Source of the DNA: Streptomyces sp. V3I7
GTDB lineage: Bacteria; Actinomycetota; Actinomycetes; Streptomycetales; Streptomycetaceae
Assembly (NCBI RefSeq): GCF_030817495.1
Contig: NZ_JAUSZK010000001.1
Location: forward strand, 2,459,001 to 2,523,000
Length of the DNA: 64,000 nt
Direction: 5' to 3'
The translations under genes were made by a program, and so were the position numbers. Shown here one piece after another: positions 38,155-46,124 of the stretch. Positions within the stretch are counted from its first letter, which is position 1, and each line of letters starts with the position of its first letter. The notes under the pieces are model-generated. The model was not told where the DNA came from. It searched no databases and worked only from the letters and a program-made list of their open reading frames with translations.

Positions 38155-38926
38155 GACCCATGACCAGCCGGCCGACGCCGGCGCCCGTCCGTCCGAACTG
38201 GTCCGCCTGGAGGGGGTGACGAAGCGGTTCGGGGACCACACGGTCCTCGACGGGCTCGACCTGTCCGTGCAGGCGGGCCGGCACGTCACGCTGATCGGCC
38301 CGTCCGGCTCCGGCAAGACCACGATCCTGCGGCTGCTGATGACGCTGACCCAGCCGGACGAGGGCACGATCACCGTCGACGGGCAGCAGCTGTTCCCGGC
38401 GCCCGAGAAGCAGGTCCGCGAGGTCCGCAAGAAGATCGGGATGGTGTTCCAGCAGTTCAACCTGTTCCCGAACATGTCGGTGCTCAGGAACATCACCGAG
38501 GCCCCGGTCACCGTGCTCGGCATGCCGAAGGACGAGGCCGAGGCGCGCGCCCGCGACCTGCTGGAACTCGTCGGGCTGACCGACCAGTGCGACAAGCGGC
38601 CGACCCAGCTGTCCGGCGGCCAGCAGCAGCGGGTGGCCATCGCCCGGGCGCTGGCGATGCGCCCGCAGGTGCTGCTGCTCGACGAGGTGACCTCCGCGCT
38701 CGACCCCGAGCTGGTCGCGGGCGTCCTGGACCTGCTGCGCGACATCGCCCGGAGCACCGACATCACGATGCTCTGCGTCACCCACGAGATGAACTTCGCC
38801 CGGGACATCTCCGACCAGGTCCTCATGTTCGACGCCGGCCGCATCATCGAGGCGGGCTCACCGGAAAAGATGTTCACCGAACCGGAACACGAACGGACCC
38901 GGGAGTTCCTCGGCGCGGTGCTGTGA
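38144..38926 (+). CDS. ehuA: Ehu-type ABC transporter ATPase EhuA
   Basis: 260-aa ATPase. Walker A LIGPSGSGKTTILRLL, Q-loop MVFQQFNLFPNM, signature QLSGGQQQRVAIARAL, Walker B VLLLDEVTSALD, and switch His CVTHEM. TTG 38144 is used as start, with GGAG 8 nt before and translational overlap with ehuD. Energises the EhuC/EhuD channel. Last gene of the importer operon. Confidence 0.9.
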   Translation: MSVETHDQPADAGARPSELVRLEGVTKRFGDHTVLDGLDLSVQAGRHVTLIGPSGSGKTTILRLLMTLTQPDEGTITVDGQQLFPAPEKQVREVRKKIGMVFQQFNLFPNMSVLRNITEAPVTVLGMPKDEAEARARDLLELVGLTDQCDKRPTQLSGGQQQRVAIARALAMRPQVLLLDEVTSALDPELVAGVLDLLRDIARSTDITMLCVTHEMNFARDISDQVLMFDAGRIIEAGSPEKMFTEPEHERTREFLGAVL

Positions 38927-39546
38927 GCGGCGCGGAGTTTTTCCGGGGGCGGCGCCAGGAGATGCGCGGCGCCGCCTCGTGCGGGTCGCGTGGCGCGGGT
39001 GCCCGCGGGGCCGGGTGAGGCGGGCGCGGCGGGATGGGCGGCCTGCGCGGCGCGGTGACCCGAGAGCGCTCGCCGTGCGCGCGAGGCATGCGCCGCACGG
39101 TGATTCCGTGGCGCGGCGCCGCGCACGGTCGGGCAATGCGGGACGAGTCCCGGCCCGCGAGGTACACGGCCCGCGCCGGCCACGCGAGGCCTGCGCGACG
39201 CGGTGACCCGAGAGCGCTCGCCGTGCGCGCGAGGGGTGGCCCGTCGCCGTGCGCGCGAGGGGTGGCCCGCGCAGTGATGCGCGTGGCGCGGCGCCATGTG
39301 CACGCCCACGGGGCGGCTCGGCGACATTTCCGGGGCGACGGCTCGATGACGGATCGTGTGTGTGCGAACACCCGAGGTCGCGCGTGCAGGGCATGACTCG
39401 GGCATATGCCTCTGTGTCTGCGTCCCAGTTGAGGGGGGCCACGATCTCGCCAACACCCTCTCCGCACCGGCCTCTTGCCGGTTATCGTGGACATCGATCC
39501 GCCCTCCGGATCGTGCGGACCGGACAGCGAGCGCAGGGGGACCACC
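38927..39546. repeat. 620-bp gene-free region with direct repeats
   Basis: No credible gene. A ~46-bp segment at 39041-39086 recurs at 39188-39233 with few changes (shared core GACCCGAGAGCGCTCGCCGT), and its 3' part (GCCGTGCGCGCGAGGGGTGG) recurs again at ~39246-39265. Further short GGCGCGGCGCC-type palindromes lie between. The last 150 bp, before the IclR gene, are less repetitive and likely carry its promoter. Confidence 0.75.
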
Positions 39547-40305
39547 GTGGCGCTGAAGCACCAGTCGACCGCCCCGTACCACTCGACGCAGGACGCCCTG
39601 CGCGTCCTGGAGACGGTGGCACGCCGCTCCGTCGGCGTCACCGACGCCGAGCTGGTCCGCCGGACCGGCATGCGCCCCGACCGCCTGACCGTCCTGCTGC
39701 GCATGCTGTGCCGCGAGGGGTACGTCGAGCAGATCGCCGGCGGTGCGTACGTCACCGGGGAGACCCTGCGCCGCCTCGGCTCCGCGCAGGACCGCGAGCA
39801 GACCCTGCGCGACCGGCTCCAGCTCAGCCTCGGCCGGCTGCGCGACTCGGTCGGCGCGGCGGTCTACCTCAGCTGGTACGTCGACGGGGAGGTCAAGATC
39901 CCCCAGTACGCCGACAGCCCGGCCACGCCGGTGGTCAACGAGTGGGTCGACTTCCGCTGCTCCGCCCACGCCACGGCCATCGGCAAGAGCCTGCTCACCC
40001 AGCTCGACCACAACGGCCGCCGCGACCACCTCTCCCGGCACAAGATGCCCCGCCTCACCTCGCGCACCATCACGAGTGACAAGCTCCTGCTGTCCCGGCT
40101 GGAGTCCCAGCCGCCGACCGTGCCCGTCCTGGACCTCCAGGAGTACGCGATCGGCACGGTGTGCGCGGCGGTCCCGATCACGGCCGGATCCGCGGTGGGC
40201 TGCCTGGCGCTGTCGCTCCCCGTGGAGCACGCCCACCGGCTGCGCCAGGCCGCCGACACCCTCAACCGCAACGCGGGCCCGGTCCTGCTGTCCCTCGCCC
40301 TGTAG
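39547..40305 (+). CDS. IclR-family transcriptional regulator
   Basis: 252-aa regulator. N-terminal winged helix-turn-helix (DALRVLETVARRSVGVTDAE and RMRPDRLT-like RTGMRPDRLTVLLRMLCREG), then the IclR effector domain with VDFRCSAHATAIGKSLLTQL and a late IGTVCAAVPITAGSAVGCLA. GTG 39547 with AGGGGG 6 nt upstream. Its position next to ehuA suggests it controls the importer/catabolic cluster. Confidence 0.88.
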   Translation: MALKHQSTAPYHSTQDALRVLETVARRSVGVTDAELVRRTGMRPDRLTVLLRMLCREGYVEQIAGGAYVTGETLRRLGSAQDREQTLRDRLQLSLGRLRDSVGAAVYLSWYVDGEVKIPQYADSPATPVVNEWVDFRCSAHATAIGKSLLTQLDHNGRRDHLSRHKMPRLTSRTITSDKLLLSRLESQPPTVPVLDLQEYAIGTVCAAVPITAGSAVGCLALSLPVEHAHRLRQAADTLNRNAGPVLLSLAL

Positions 40306-40431
40306 CCTCGCCCTGTAGCCCGGCCTGTGGCCGCGGGTCAATGGTGATCACCGGCGTGGTCACCAGCACCCCTCGGGACCGGGTAGTATTTTCTTCGTCG
40401 CCAACCGCGAAGCGCGGAAGGCGAGAGTCAT

Positions 40432-40505
40432 GCGCCGCTAGCTCAGTTGGTTAGAGCAGCTGACTCTTAATCAGCGGGTCCGGGGTTCGAGTCCCTGGCG
40501 GCGCA
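40432..40505 (+). tRNA. tRNA-Lys (CTT), copy 2
   Basis: Identical over 74 nt to the copy at 25598. A good -10-like TAGTAT sits at 40384-40389. Confidence 0.96.
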
Positions 40506-40511
40506 CAGAAG

Positions 40512-40543
40512 AGAAGCCCCTCACCTCGGTGAGGGGCTTCTTC
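40512..40543 (+). terminator. Terminator after tRNA-Lys copy 2
   Basis: Stem AGAAGCCCCTCA (40512-40523) with its complement (40530-40541), CCTCGG loop, followed by TTC. Confidence 0.88.
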
Positions 40544-40569
40544 GCGTGGGGCCATGGGGCCACCACCCG

Positions 40570-41694
40570 TCACGCGACCGGCTCCCCCCGCCCCGAGCAG
40601 AACGCCACCGTCAGGTCCCTCACCAGGACCTTCCGCTCGTAGTCGTCGAGTTCGACCAGGCCGCGCATGGTCAGCCGGGTCACCGTGTCCTCCACCGAGT
40701 CCACCACGGAGGTCAGCATGCTGGAGCGCTGCTGGGCGTCCAGCGCGGCGATGCGGCGCCGGTGCATGGCGGCGGCGACCTCGGGGGCGTACTCGACGCA
40801 CACCGGCCGCACCGAGAACACCTCTAGGCCCACGGGCGCGGCGTCCGCGGACACCAGGCGGGTCAGTGCGTCCCCGGCCGACTCCATGGCGCCCCGGGTC
40901 CCGCCCGGCATCTCCACCGGCACCCGCGCGAGCGCCGCCTCCACACACTCGCGCAGATACGTCTCGTGGTCCTCGACCCCGAGCACAGCCCGCGCCGTGT
41001 CCCGCACCCGCCACACCACGAGCACCACCGCCCGCAGCGCGACCCCGCTGCCGTCGGCCGCCGGCATCGGCTCGCTGCGCCAGTGCCGCAGCCGTACGTC
41101 CACCCGCCGCCGGCGCAGCAGCGGGTTGACCCACAGCAGGCCGGTGCGCCGGACCGTCCCCCGGTAGCGGCCGAACATCCCGAGCACCCAGGCCCGTCCG
41201 GTACGCCCCCGCAGCAGCCCGCCGAAGCCGAGCAGCCCGAGTGCCCCGGCCCCCGCGTACGCCGCCCACTGGGCCGGACCGAGCCCGGCGCCCGCCAGCG
41301 CGGGCAGCCCGAGCGCCTGCTCGGCGAGCCGCGGCAGCACGCCCGCCCACCAGGAGGCGGCCACACATCCGGCCACCCCGCCCACCCCGGCGCAGACCCC
41401 GGCCATCCCGGGCAGCACCCCGGCCGGGCACTCGGCCAGGTCGGGGTCGACCTGCGCCGCGGGCCGTGCCTTCGACGGAATCGGGGATCTGAGACGCGGC
41501 TGCTCGCCGGTCCCCTGCCGGCGGCCCACCACGGCGGGCTTCAGCGGCACCGACACCGGCGCGGGGTCGTCGCGGAACAGCAGATGGACGGGGATCTCGG
41601 TGGTCGCCTCGTTGTGGATCAGCCGGCCGTGCGGACGGAGCGGCCCCTCGACCGGTCCGTCCGACTCGGGCGTGTGTGACGTGGTCGTACTCAT
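40570..41694 (-). CDS. SPFH/band-7 domain membrane protein
   Basis: 374-aa protein. The polar N-terminus (~120 aa) is followed by two hydrophobic segments (LPGMAGVCAGVGGVAGCVAA and WAAYAGAGALGLLGFGGLL), then a prohibitin/stomatin-like SPFH domain: FGRYRGTVRRTGLLWVNPLL, LRAVVLVVWRVRDTARAVLG, YLRECVEAALARVPVEMPGG, and GLEVFSVRPVCVEYAPEVAA. It probably forms membrane-associated oligomers. GGAGG lies 6 nt before the ATG. It lies 72 bp downstream of the NlpC-like gene in the same direction, so the two may be one operon. Confidence 0.87.
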   Translation of the reverse strand: MSTTTSHTPESDGPVEGPLRPHGRLIHNEATTEIPVHLLFRDDPAPVSVPLKPAVVGRRQGTGEQPRLRSPIPSKARPAAQVDPDLAECPAGVLPGMAGVCAGVGGVAGCVAASWWAGVLPRLAEQALGLPALAGAGLGPAQWAAYAGAGALGLLGFGGLLRGRTGRAWVLGMFGRYRGTVRRTGLLWVNPLLRRRRVDVRLRHWRSEPMPAADGSGVALRAVVLVVWRVRDTARAVLGVEDHETYLRECVEAALARVPVEMPGGTRGAMESAGDALTRLVSADAAPVGLEVFSVRPVCVEYAPEVAAAMHRRRIAALDAQQRSSMLTSVVDSVEDTVTRLTMRGLVELDDYERKVLVRDLTVAFCSGRGEPVA

Positions 41695-41766
41695 GGGTGC
41701 CTCCAGCCTCCGCGCCAGATGCGTCATGAACGGTGAGAAGTGAGAAAGAAGGGGGTCGGGGGGACG

Positions 41767-43089
41767 TCAAGCGAACAGGCGCCTCCAGGTCTCCGGGCCC
41801 GGATAGCCGTCCGCCGCTCCGCCCCGCCAGCCCTGTGCGCGCTGGAAGGCCTCGACCGCCCGCCGGTCCGCGTCGCCCCAGCGCGGCCCCGGGCCGTCGG
41901 TGTAGAAGGAGCCGAAGCCCTTCGCCACCAGCTGTCTGCCGAGCAGGGTGACGTACTTGTTGTCCGCGCCCGGCCGGAACATGGCGCGGCCGGGATAGCC
42001 GGGGACGCCGTGCGAGGCGGGTCCGGGCTCCGCGGGCTTGTCCGGGGCGGGCGCGGACGAGCCCGCCTTCGCCGGGGCGATGCTCTTGCCCTGGCCCGAC
42101 GCCAGCAGCTCCCAGGTCCGCGGCCCCGGCAGACCGTCCGCGGCCGCCCCCGTCCACCCCTGGGCCTGCTGGAACGCCTGGGTCGCCCGCCGGTCCGCGT
42201 CCGACCAGCGCGGTCCGGGGCCCTGGGTGTAGAAGGCTGCGGCACCGCGGGCGACCAGCATCTGGCCGAGCTGCGTGACGTACTTGTTGTTCGCCCCCGG
42301 ACCGAAGTACGACGCCCCCGGGAACGGGCCCGCCTTGATCGCGGCGGCCGGTTCGGCGCCCGACGTGGTGGGGGTCACGCCCTTGTACCGGTAGGGGACG
42401 TACCGGCTGGAGTTGCTCCAGTAGGCATATGGCGTGGACTGGCGGCGGGCGTTCGGGGGTGTCTGCTCGTAGGCGGTGTAGTAGGTGTGCGTGTAGTCGG
42501 TCCAGCCGCCGAAGATGACGACGTGCGAGCCCTTCTCGGGGTTGTCGGGGTTGTGGAAGAGCAGCATGTCGCCGGGCTCCAGCTCGTCCTTCTTGATCTT
42601 CACCCCGAAGCCGCCGAGGCTGCCGGTCCACTCGTTGCCCGGCAGCCCCCAGGCCATCGAGACGAAGCCGGAGCAGTCCTGCCGGTAGCCGTCGGTCCAG
42701 TACGTGGTCATGCTGTACGGCACCTTCGCGGTGACCCAGGTCTTGGCCCGGTTGATGATCTCCGTCCGGGTGGCCGCGGGCAGCTTCGCCGGTGCGGCGG
42801 GCTTGCCGCCGGGGCCGTGCAGCGGGGCGCGCTTGCCCTGGGGGGTGTCGGGCTCACCGTCCGCGGGGACACCGGGCCGCTGCGGGGCGGGAGCGGCGAC
42901 GGCGGGGACCGCCTGGCTCGCGGCGAGGGCGGCCGAGGTGGCGGCGGCCACGACGAGGGCCCGCCGGGCCGCCGGGTGGCCGCCGAAGCGGGCGGGCAGG
43001 GCGCGCGAGCCCACCTGCCGCCAGTGAACGCATCCGGGGCAGTCGCAGTCGCTCACGGGATCGACGTCCTCGAAGACCGGAGTCGTCAT
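41767..43089 (-). CDS. Secreted NlpC/P60-like protein with two peptidoglycan-binding repeats
   Basis: 440-aa wall-associated protein. An unusual Cys pair (CDCPGC) lies in the first ~20 residues, before a hydrophobic export segment (ALVVAAATSAALAASQAVPA, ~residue 45-65). The catalytic-type domain at ~100-230 contains YRQDCSGFVSMAWGLP (Cys) and GSHVVIFGGW (His), as in NlpC/P60 amidases or CHAP. Two near-identical C-terminal PG-binding repeats, ~260-330 and ~370-440, each contain NKYVT-LG, FYT-GPGPRW-DADRRA, and AFQ-AQGW. GAGGGGAA precedes the ATG. Confidence 0.82.
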   Translation of the reverse strand: MTTPVFEDVDPVSDCDCPGCVHWRQVGSRALPARFGGHPAARRALVVAAATSAALAASQAVPAVAAPAPQRPGVPADGEPDTPQGKRAPLHGPGGKPAAPAKLPAATRTEIINRAKTWVTAKVPYSMTTYWTDGYRQDCSGFVSMAWGLPGNEWTGSLGGFGVKIKKDELEPGDMLLFHNPDNPEKGSHVVIFGGWTDYTHTYYTAYEQTPPNARRQSTPYAYWSNSSRYVPYRYKGVTPTTSGAEPAAAIKAGPFPGASYFGPGANNKYVTQLGQMLVARGAAAFYTQGPGPRWSDADRRATQAFQQAQGWTGAAADGLPGPRTWELLASGQGKSIAPAKAGSSAPAPDKPAEPGPASHGVPGYPGRAMFRPGADNKYVTLLGRQLVAKGFGSFYTDGPGPRWGDADRRAVEAFQRAQGWRGGAADGYPGPETWRRLFA

Positions 43090-43286
43090 GCGATTCCCCT
43101 CACATTCCGGGCCGTTTTCCGGATGAAATGCCCACATCTGTGCACGTTGATCAGTTTCTCAACTGTCTTCCGCACGCGCATGTTGACGGTCCGAATGATG
43201 TACGGCCCCGATCCGGCCGCATGCGGCCGACCGGGCGATGGTCGGGAGCACCCTCGCAGGTCAGGTAGAGTTCTCTTCGTCAGCAG

Positions 43287-43360
43287 GCGCCGCTAGCTCA
43301 GTTGGTTAGAGCAGCTGACTCTTAATCAGCGGGTCCGGGGTTCGAGTCCCTGGCGGCGCA
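43287..43360 (+). tRNA. tRNA-Lys (CTT), copy 3
   Basis: Same 74-nt sequence as copies 1 and 2. A -10-like TAGAGT lies at 43266-43271. Confidence 0.96.
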
Positions 43361-43368
43361 CAGACCGG

Positions 43369-43398
43369 AAGGCCTTCCACTTCAGTGGGGGGCCTTTT
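43369..43398 (+). terminator. Terminator after tRNA-Lys copy 3
   Basis: 12-bp stem (two G-T pairs) between 43369-43380 and 43385-43396, TTCA loop, ending in TTTT. Confidence 0.85.
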
Positions 43399-43824
43399 CG
43401 CATGGCGCACACCCCTTGTCAAGCACCGACACGGCCGATTCGCACACCCCCGCAAGCGGCATATTGAACGCATATGACCGGTAAACCCCGCGTTTCGCGT
43501 CTTGCGATCATGCTCGGCAGCGTAGAACCCCTGTTGTCCAAGTTGCCGCGCATTCAAGGAAGTTGGGGGGGGAAGCCGTTGTCGGCGTGCAGCCGTTCAC
43601 CAGGTGCGGCACGTTCACCCACCGTGGCCTCCAGACCTCCCGCGCCGATCGCCGGCTACCGGGATTCATTCGCAGTGCCCCGGCGTTCACGCCGGGGGTG
43701 AAGCGAATCTGATGGTGGCGACGCGGAGCGTCGCGGATTCAGGTCCGGCGGAGCCGGACACCGCAGTTCTTCGTCTGCGGTCCGGAGTGTCGCGAGGGCT
43801 GGTCCCGGCGGAGCCGGGCGGTGC

Positions 43825-44055
43825 TCACACCGGCCGGTTCTGCTGTTCGATGTACTGCTTGACCACGGTGAGCGGGGCGCCGCCGACGGTTCCGGCGAAG
43901 TAGGAGCCGGACCACAGCTTGTTGGCCCGCCAGTAGTGGCGTACCAGGTCGGGGAACTCTTGGCGCAGACGGCCTCAAGTGGGCATCGGTGAACACTCCG
44001 TGCCGGAACTTGGTCACGAAGACCAAATGAACGTGCATCACGAAAGCACAGTGCC
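43825..44055 (-). pseudogene. IS200-type transposase TnpA with internal deletion
   Basis: The N-terminal piece (RHCAFVMHVHLVFVTKFRHG, then VFTDAHL) contains the first strand and part of the family's HUH neighbourhood. It joins near 43970-43980 to a C-terminal piece in another frame (FPDLVRHYWRANKLWSGSYF, ending YIEQQNRPV). The middle ~60 residues, including the HxH motif and part of the catalytic Tyr helix region, are missing, so it cannot be active. Confidence 0.8.
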
Positions 44056-44057
44056 TA

Positions 44058-44270
44058 CCAGACGGACCCAAGCCCCTCGATGTCCGGGAGTGGACGTGCG
44101 CCGCCTGCGGCGCGGTCCACGACCGGGACATCAATGCCGCGATCAACGTGAAGACGGCCGCCGGACTGGCGGTATCGGCCTGCGGAGCGCCGATGAGACC
44201 AGAACTCGCTCTGGCACAGCGCGAAGAAACAGGAAGCCACGGATTCCCGACCCAAGCCCGTGCCGCGTAG
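44058..44270 (+). pseudogene. TnpB (IS605 OrfB) C-terminal fragment
   Basis: Last 70 codons of a TnpB-type RNA-guided nuclease: DGPKPLDVREWTCAACGAVH holds the second CxxC of the zinc ribbon, and DRDINAAINV the RuvC-III Asp. The frame ends at TAG 44268-44270, just before the right-end hairpin. The ~300-residue N-terminal part with RuvC-I and -II is absent. Confidence 0.82.
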
Positions 44271-44410
44271 CGGCACGGGAACGGAACGGAAGGCCAGAAT
44301 CCTCGGGCTTCAGCCCGAGGTGCAAGTCAATCCCGCAGCCCGAGCGCGCGCCGCGCGGTCGAGGACCAGCCCGGTCGGCGGCTTCGGGGGGAGCAGGTCG
44401 TCGACCGGGC

Positions 44411-44444
44411 CAGGTCAGGTCAGATCAGGTCAGGTCAGGTCAGG
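44411..44444. repeat. CAGGT pentanucleotide tandem repeat
   Basis: Six to seven copies of CAGGT (one variant CAGAT) in tandem between the IS remnant and the sortase gene. Confidence 0.85.
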
Positions 44445-44498
44445 GGCAGCTCGGTGGAAGCTGGCTCATGGCCGGTGGCCCTCATGAGCCGGCGGTCC

Positions 44499-45167
44499 TC
44501 ATGAACCGGTGGTCCTCGTGAGGTACGCCGAGACGACCACGTTCGCCGTGTAGCTGTGGCGCGCCTCGTCGTAGGCGCCGCCGCAGGTGATCAGCCGCAG
44601 CTCGGCCCGGCTCGACTGGCCGTCCCCGTAGGCCTGTTGAGCGTCGAAGTGGTCGCGCGGCAGCACCCGGACGTCGTCCACGGTGAACTCGGCGACCCGG
44701 CCGTCGTCACGGGTGACACGGACCGTCTCGCCGGTGTGCATCGTGCTGACCTTGTAGAAGACGGCGGGCGCGGCCTCGGTGTCCACGTGTCCCACCATCA
44801 CCGCGGTCCCCGCGGCCCCGGGTTTCACCCCGCCCGAGTACCAGCCGACCACCCCGGGCCGGTCGAACGGGGGCGGGTCGACCGCCCCCTGCGCGTCCAG
44901 CCCGCGGGCGACGACCGGCGCCCTCACGCCCAGCTCGGGGATGTCGAGGCGCTGCGGCAGCGCGCTGCCGAGCGGCTCGGCGTCGGGCGGCAGTCCCGCC
45001 CCGTCGGGGCGCCCGACCGCCGCCATGTCACCCGTCGTCGGCCCGGTCATCCCCGGCGGTACGTCGGTGACCTCGCGTCCCCACAGCCACAGCCCGAGCA
45101 GCAGCATCGCCCAGGTCACGCCGGTCAGCAGCCGCCCGGCCCCGGCGGCCCGTTCTCCTTCGGACAT
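44499..45167 (-). CDS. Class F sortase
   Basis: 222-aa membrane-anchored transpeptidase. Single N-terminal membrane segment (LLTGVTWAMLLLGLWLWG), Pro/Gly-rich linker, then the sortase barrel from RLDIPELGVRAPVVARGLDA. Catalytic His in TAVMVGHVDTEAAPAVFYKV and Cys in ELRLITCGGAYDEARHSYTA, typical of class F. Adjacent to a secreted N/Q/S-rich protein, which is its most likely partner; an LAxTG-type protein is encoded 1.8 kb away. Confidence 0.88.
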   Translation of the reverse strand: MSEGERAAGAGRLLTGVTWAMLLLGLWLWGREVTDVPPGMTGPTTGDMAAVGRPDGAGLPPDAEPLGSALPQRLDIPELGVRAPVVARGLDAQGAVDPPPFDRPGVVGWYSGGVKPGAAGTAVMVGHVDTEAAPAVFYKVSTMHTGETVRVTRDDGRVAEFTVDDVRVLPRDHFDAQQAYGDGQSSRAELRLITCGGAYDEARHSYTANVVVSAYLTRTTGS

Positions 45168-45181
45168 CGTGACCCGCGCTC

Positions 45182-45895
45182 TCAGGCGGACCCGCGGCCG
45201 CGGCGGGCCGTGCGCAGCCCGACGGCGACCGCGGCGAGCCCGGCCAGCAGCAGGCCGGTGACCGTCTGGGCGGTACCGGGCCCGGCGGAGCGGGCGGCGT
45301 CCTCGGAGGCGAGGTGCGCGGTGCCGCCGCCGCCCGCGGGCACGGGAGCGGTGGGCGACGCGGCGCCCGAGGGCTTGGACGGTGCGTCGGAGGGCCCGGT
45401 GCCGGGCTGCCGGCCGCCGGAGGACTGCTGGTCCGACTTGTCGCCCTGGTCGTCCGCGGCCTCGTCCGACGTGCCATGGCCCGAGGACTGCTGGTCGTGG
45501 TCCGAGGAGTCGCCGCGGCCGGACTGCTGCTCCTGCTTGTCGCCGTGGTCCGACTGGCGGCCGGAGTCGTCGTCGCCCTTGTCGTGGTCCGACTGCTGGT
45601 CGGTCGGGTTGGACTGATTGGACTTGTTGGGTTGGTTGGACTTGTTGGATTGGTCGGCCTGGTTGGACTGGTTGGTTTGTGCGGTCTGGTTGGTCTGTTC
45701 GGTCGCCTGTCCGGTGAGGTCGCCGTAGGCCGCGAAGGCGTCCGTCCACAGGGCGACATCGGCGCCCTGGACCGGAGCGAGCGGCCCCGACGGAGGTACG
45801 GAGACTCCGCCGCCGTCCGCCGCGAGGGCGGCGGTCGGGGACAGTGCGACGGCGGTCAGCAGGCCTGTGCAGAGAGTGAGGCGTATTGAGCCCAT
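45182..45895 (-). CDS. Secreted N/Q/S/D-rich protein with C-terminal membrane anchor
   Basis: 237-aa surface protein: signal peptide (LTLCTGLLTAVALSPTAALA), a short folded part, then a low-complexity stretch from ~residue 65 made of NQ-x-NQ-x units (QTNQSNQADQSNKSNQPNK) turning into D/H/G/S/Q-rich sequence. It ends in a membrane segment (TVTGLLLAGLAAVAVGL) and an Arg tail. This is the layout of a sortase substrate, but I see no clear LPxTG or LAxTG before the membrane segment. GGAGG lies 8 nt before the ATG inside an inverted repeat. It is immediately upstream of the class F sortase, same direction. Confidence 0.75.
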   Translation of the reverse strand: MGSIRLTLCTGLLTAVALSPTAALAADGGGVSVPPSGPLAPVQGADVALWTDAFAAYGDLTGQATEQTNQTAQTNQSNQADQSNKSNQPNKSNQSNPTDQQSDHDKGDDDSGRQSDHGDKQEQQSGRGDSSDHDQQSSGHGTSDEAADDQGDKSDQQSSGGRQPGTGPSDAPSKPSGAASPTAPVPAGGGGTAHLASEDAARSAGPGTAQTVTGLLLAGLAAVAVGLRTARRGRGSA

Positions 45896-45902
45896 CGTGA
45901 AA

Positions 45903-45920
45903 CCTCCAGATAACTGGAGG
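45903..45920. promoter_or_regulatory. Inverted repeat containing the ribosome site of the N/Q-rich surface protein
   Basis: CCTCCAG-ATAA-CTGGAGG, perfect 7-bp arms. On the minus strand the GGAGG arm is the ribosome site of the gene starting at 45895, so a hairpin here could hide it, or the repeat could be an operator. Confidence 0.65.
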
Positions 45921-46124
45921 CTCCCCCGCCCACCGGAAGCCCGCATCCGGCGACGGCGGTGATTACTCCATTCGGGGACGGATACGGAACATCCAAGGGG
46001 ACCCGCACCCGGTACGGAACGCGGAGCCGGAGATCCCCGGATCCCGGGTTCGTCCGTCACCACCGGCGTAGGGCTGCCTAGCATGGTCGTCTCACACGTT
46101 CGCGCAGAGCGGGAGTCCGTACGC

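Larger units (their letters stand above)
43665..44330. mobile_element. Decayed IS200/IS605-family element
   Basis: Remnant bounded on the left by a hairpin with CCCCGGCG-TTCA-CGCCGGGG (43678-43697) and a second small hairpin (43718-43734). On the right is a perfect hairpin CCTCGGGCT...AGCCCGAGG (44301-44320) followed 10 nt later by TCAA (44327-44330), the type of right-end cleavage site used by IS608-like elements. Inside are a deleted tnpA on the minus strand and the 3' tail of tnpB on the plus strand. Divergent tnpA/tnpB is the IS605 layout. The left boundary is approximate. The ~265 bp between the tRNA-Lys terminator and this element hold no gene I can support. Confidence 0.75.

Noticed and set aside
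31065..38926. Complete ectoine degradation cluster
   Set aside because: Ehu- and EutA-like genes are present but ectoine hydrolase, EutB/C and DoeB-type genes are not.
40451..42631. Minus-strand frames ending in PPGTRTPDPLIKSQLL at each tRNA-Lys
   Set aside because: This peptide is the antisense translation of the tRNA itself and recurs at all three copies; a common spurious annotation.
44058..44270. Functional TnpB nuclease
   Set aside because: Only the last 70 codons exist; RuvC-I and -II are missing.
43287..44330. Integrated element using tRNA-Lys copy 3 as attachment site
   Set aside because: No integrase and no repeat of the tRNA 3' end; the adjacent mobile DNA is an IS605-type remnant, which does not use tRNA sites.
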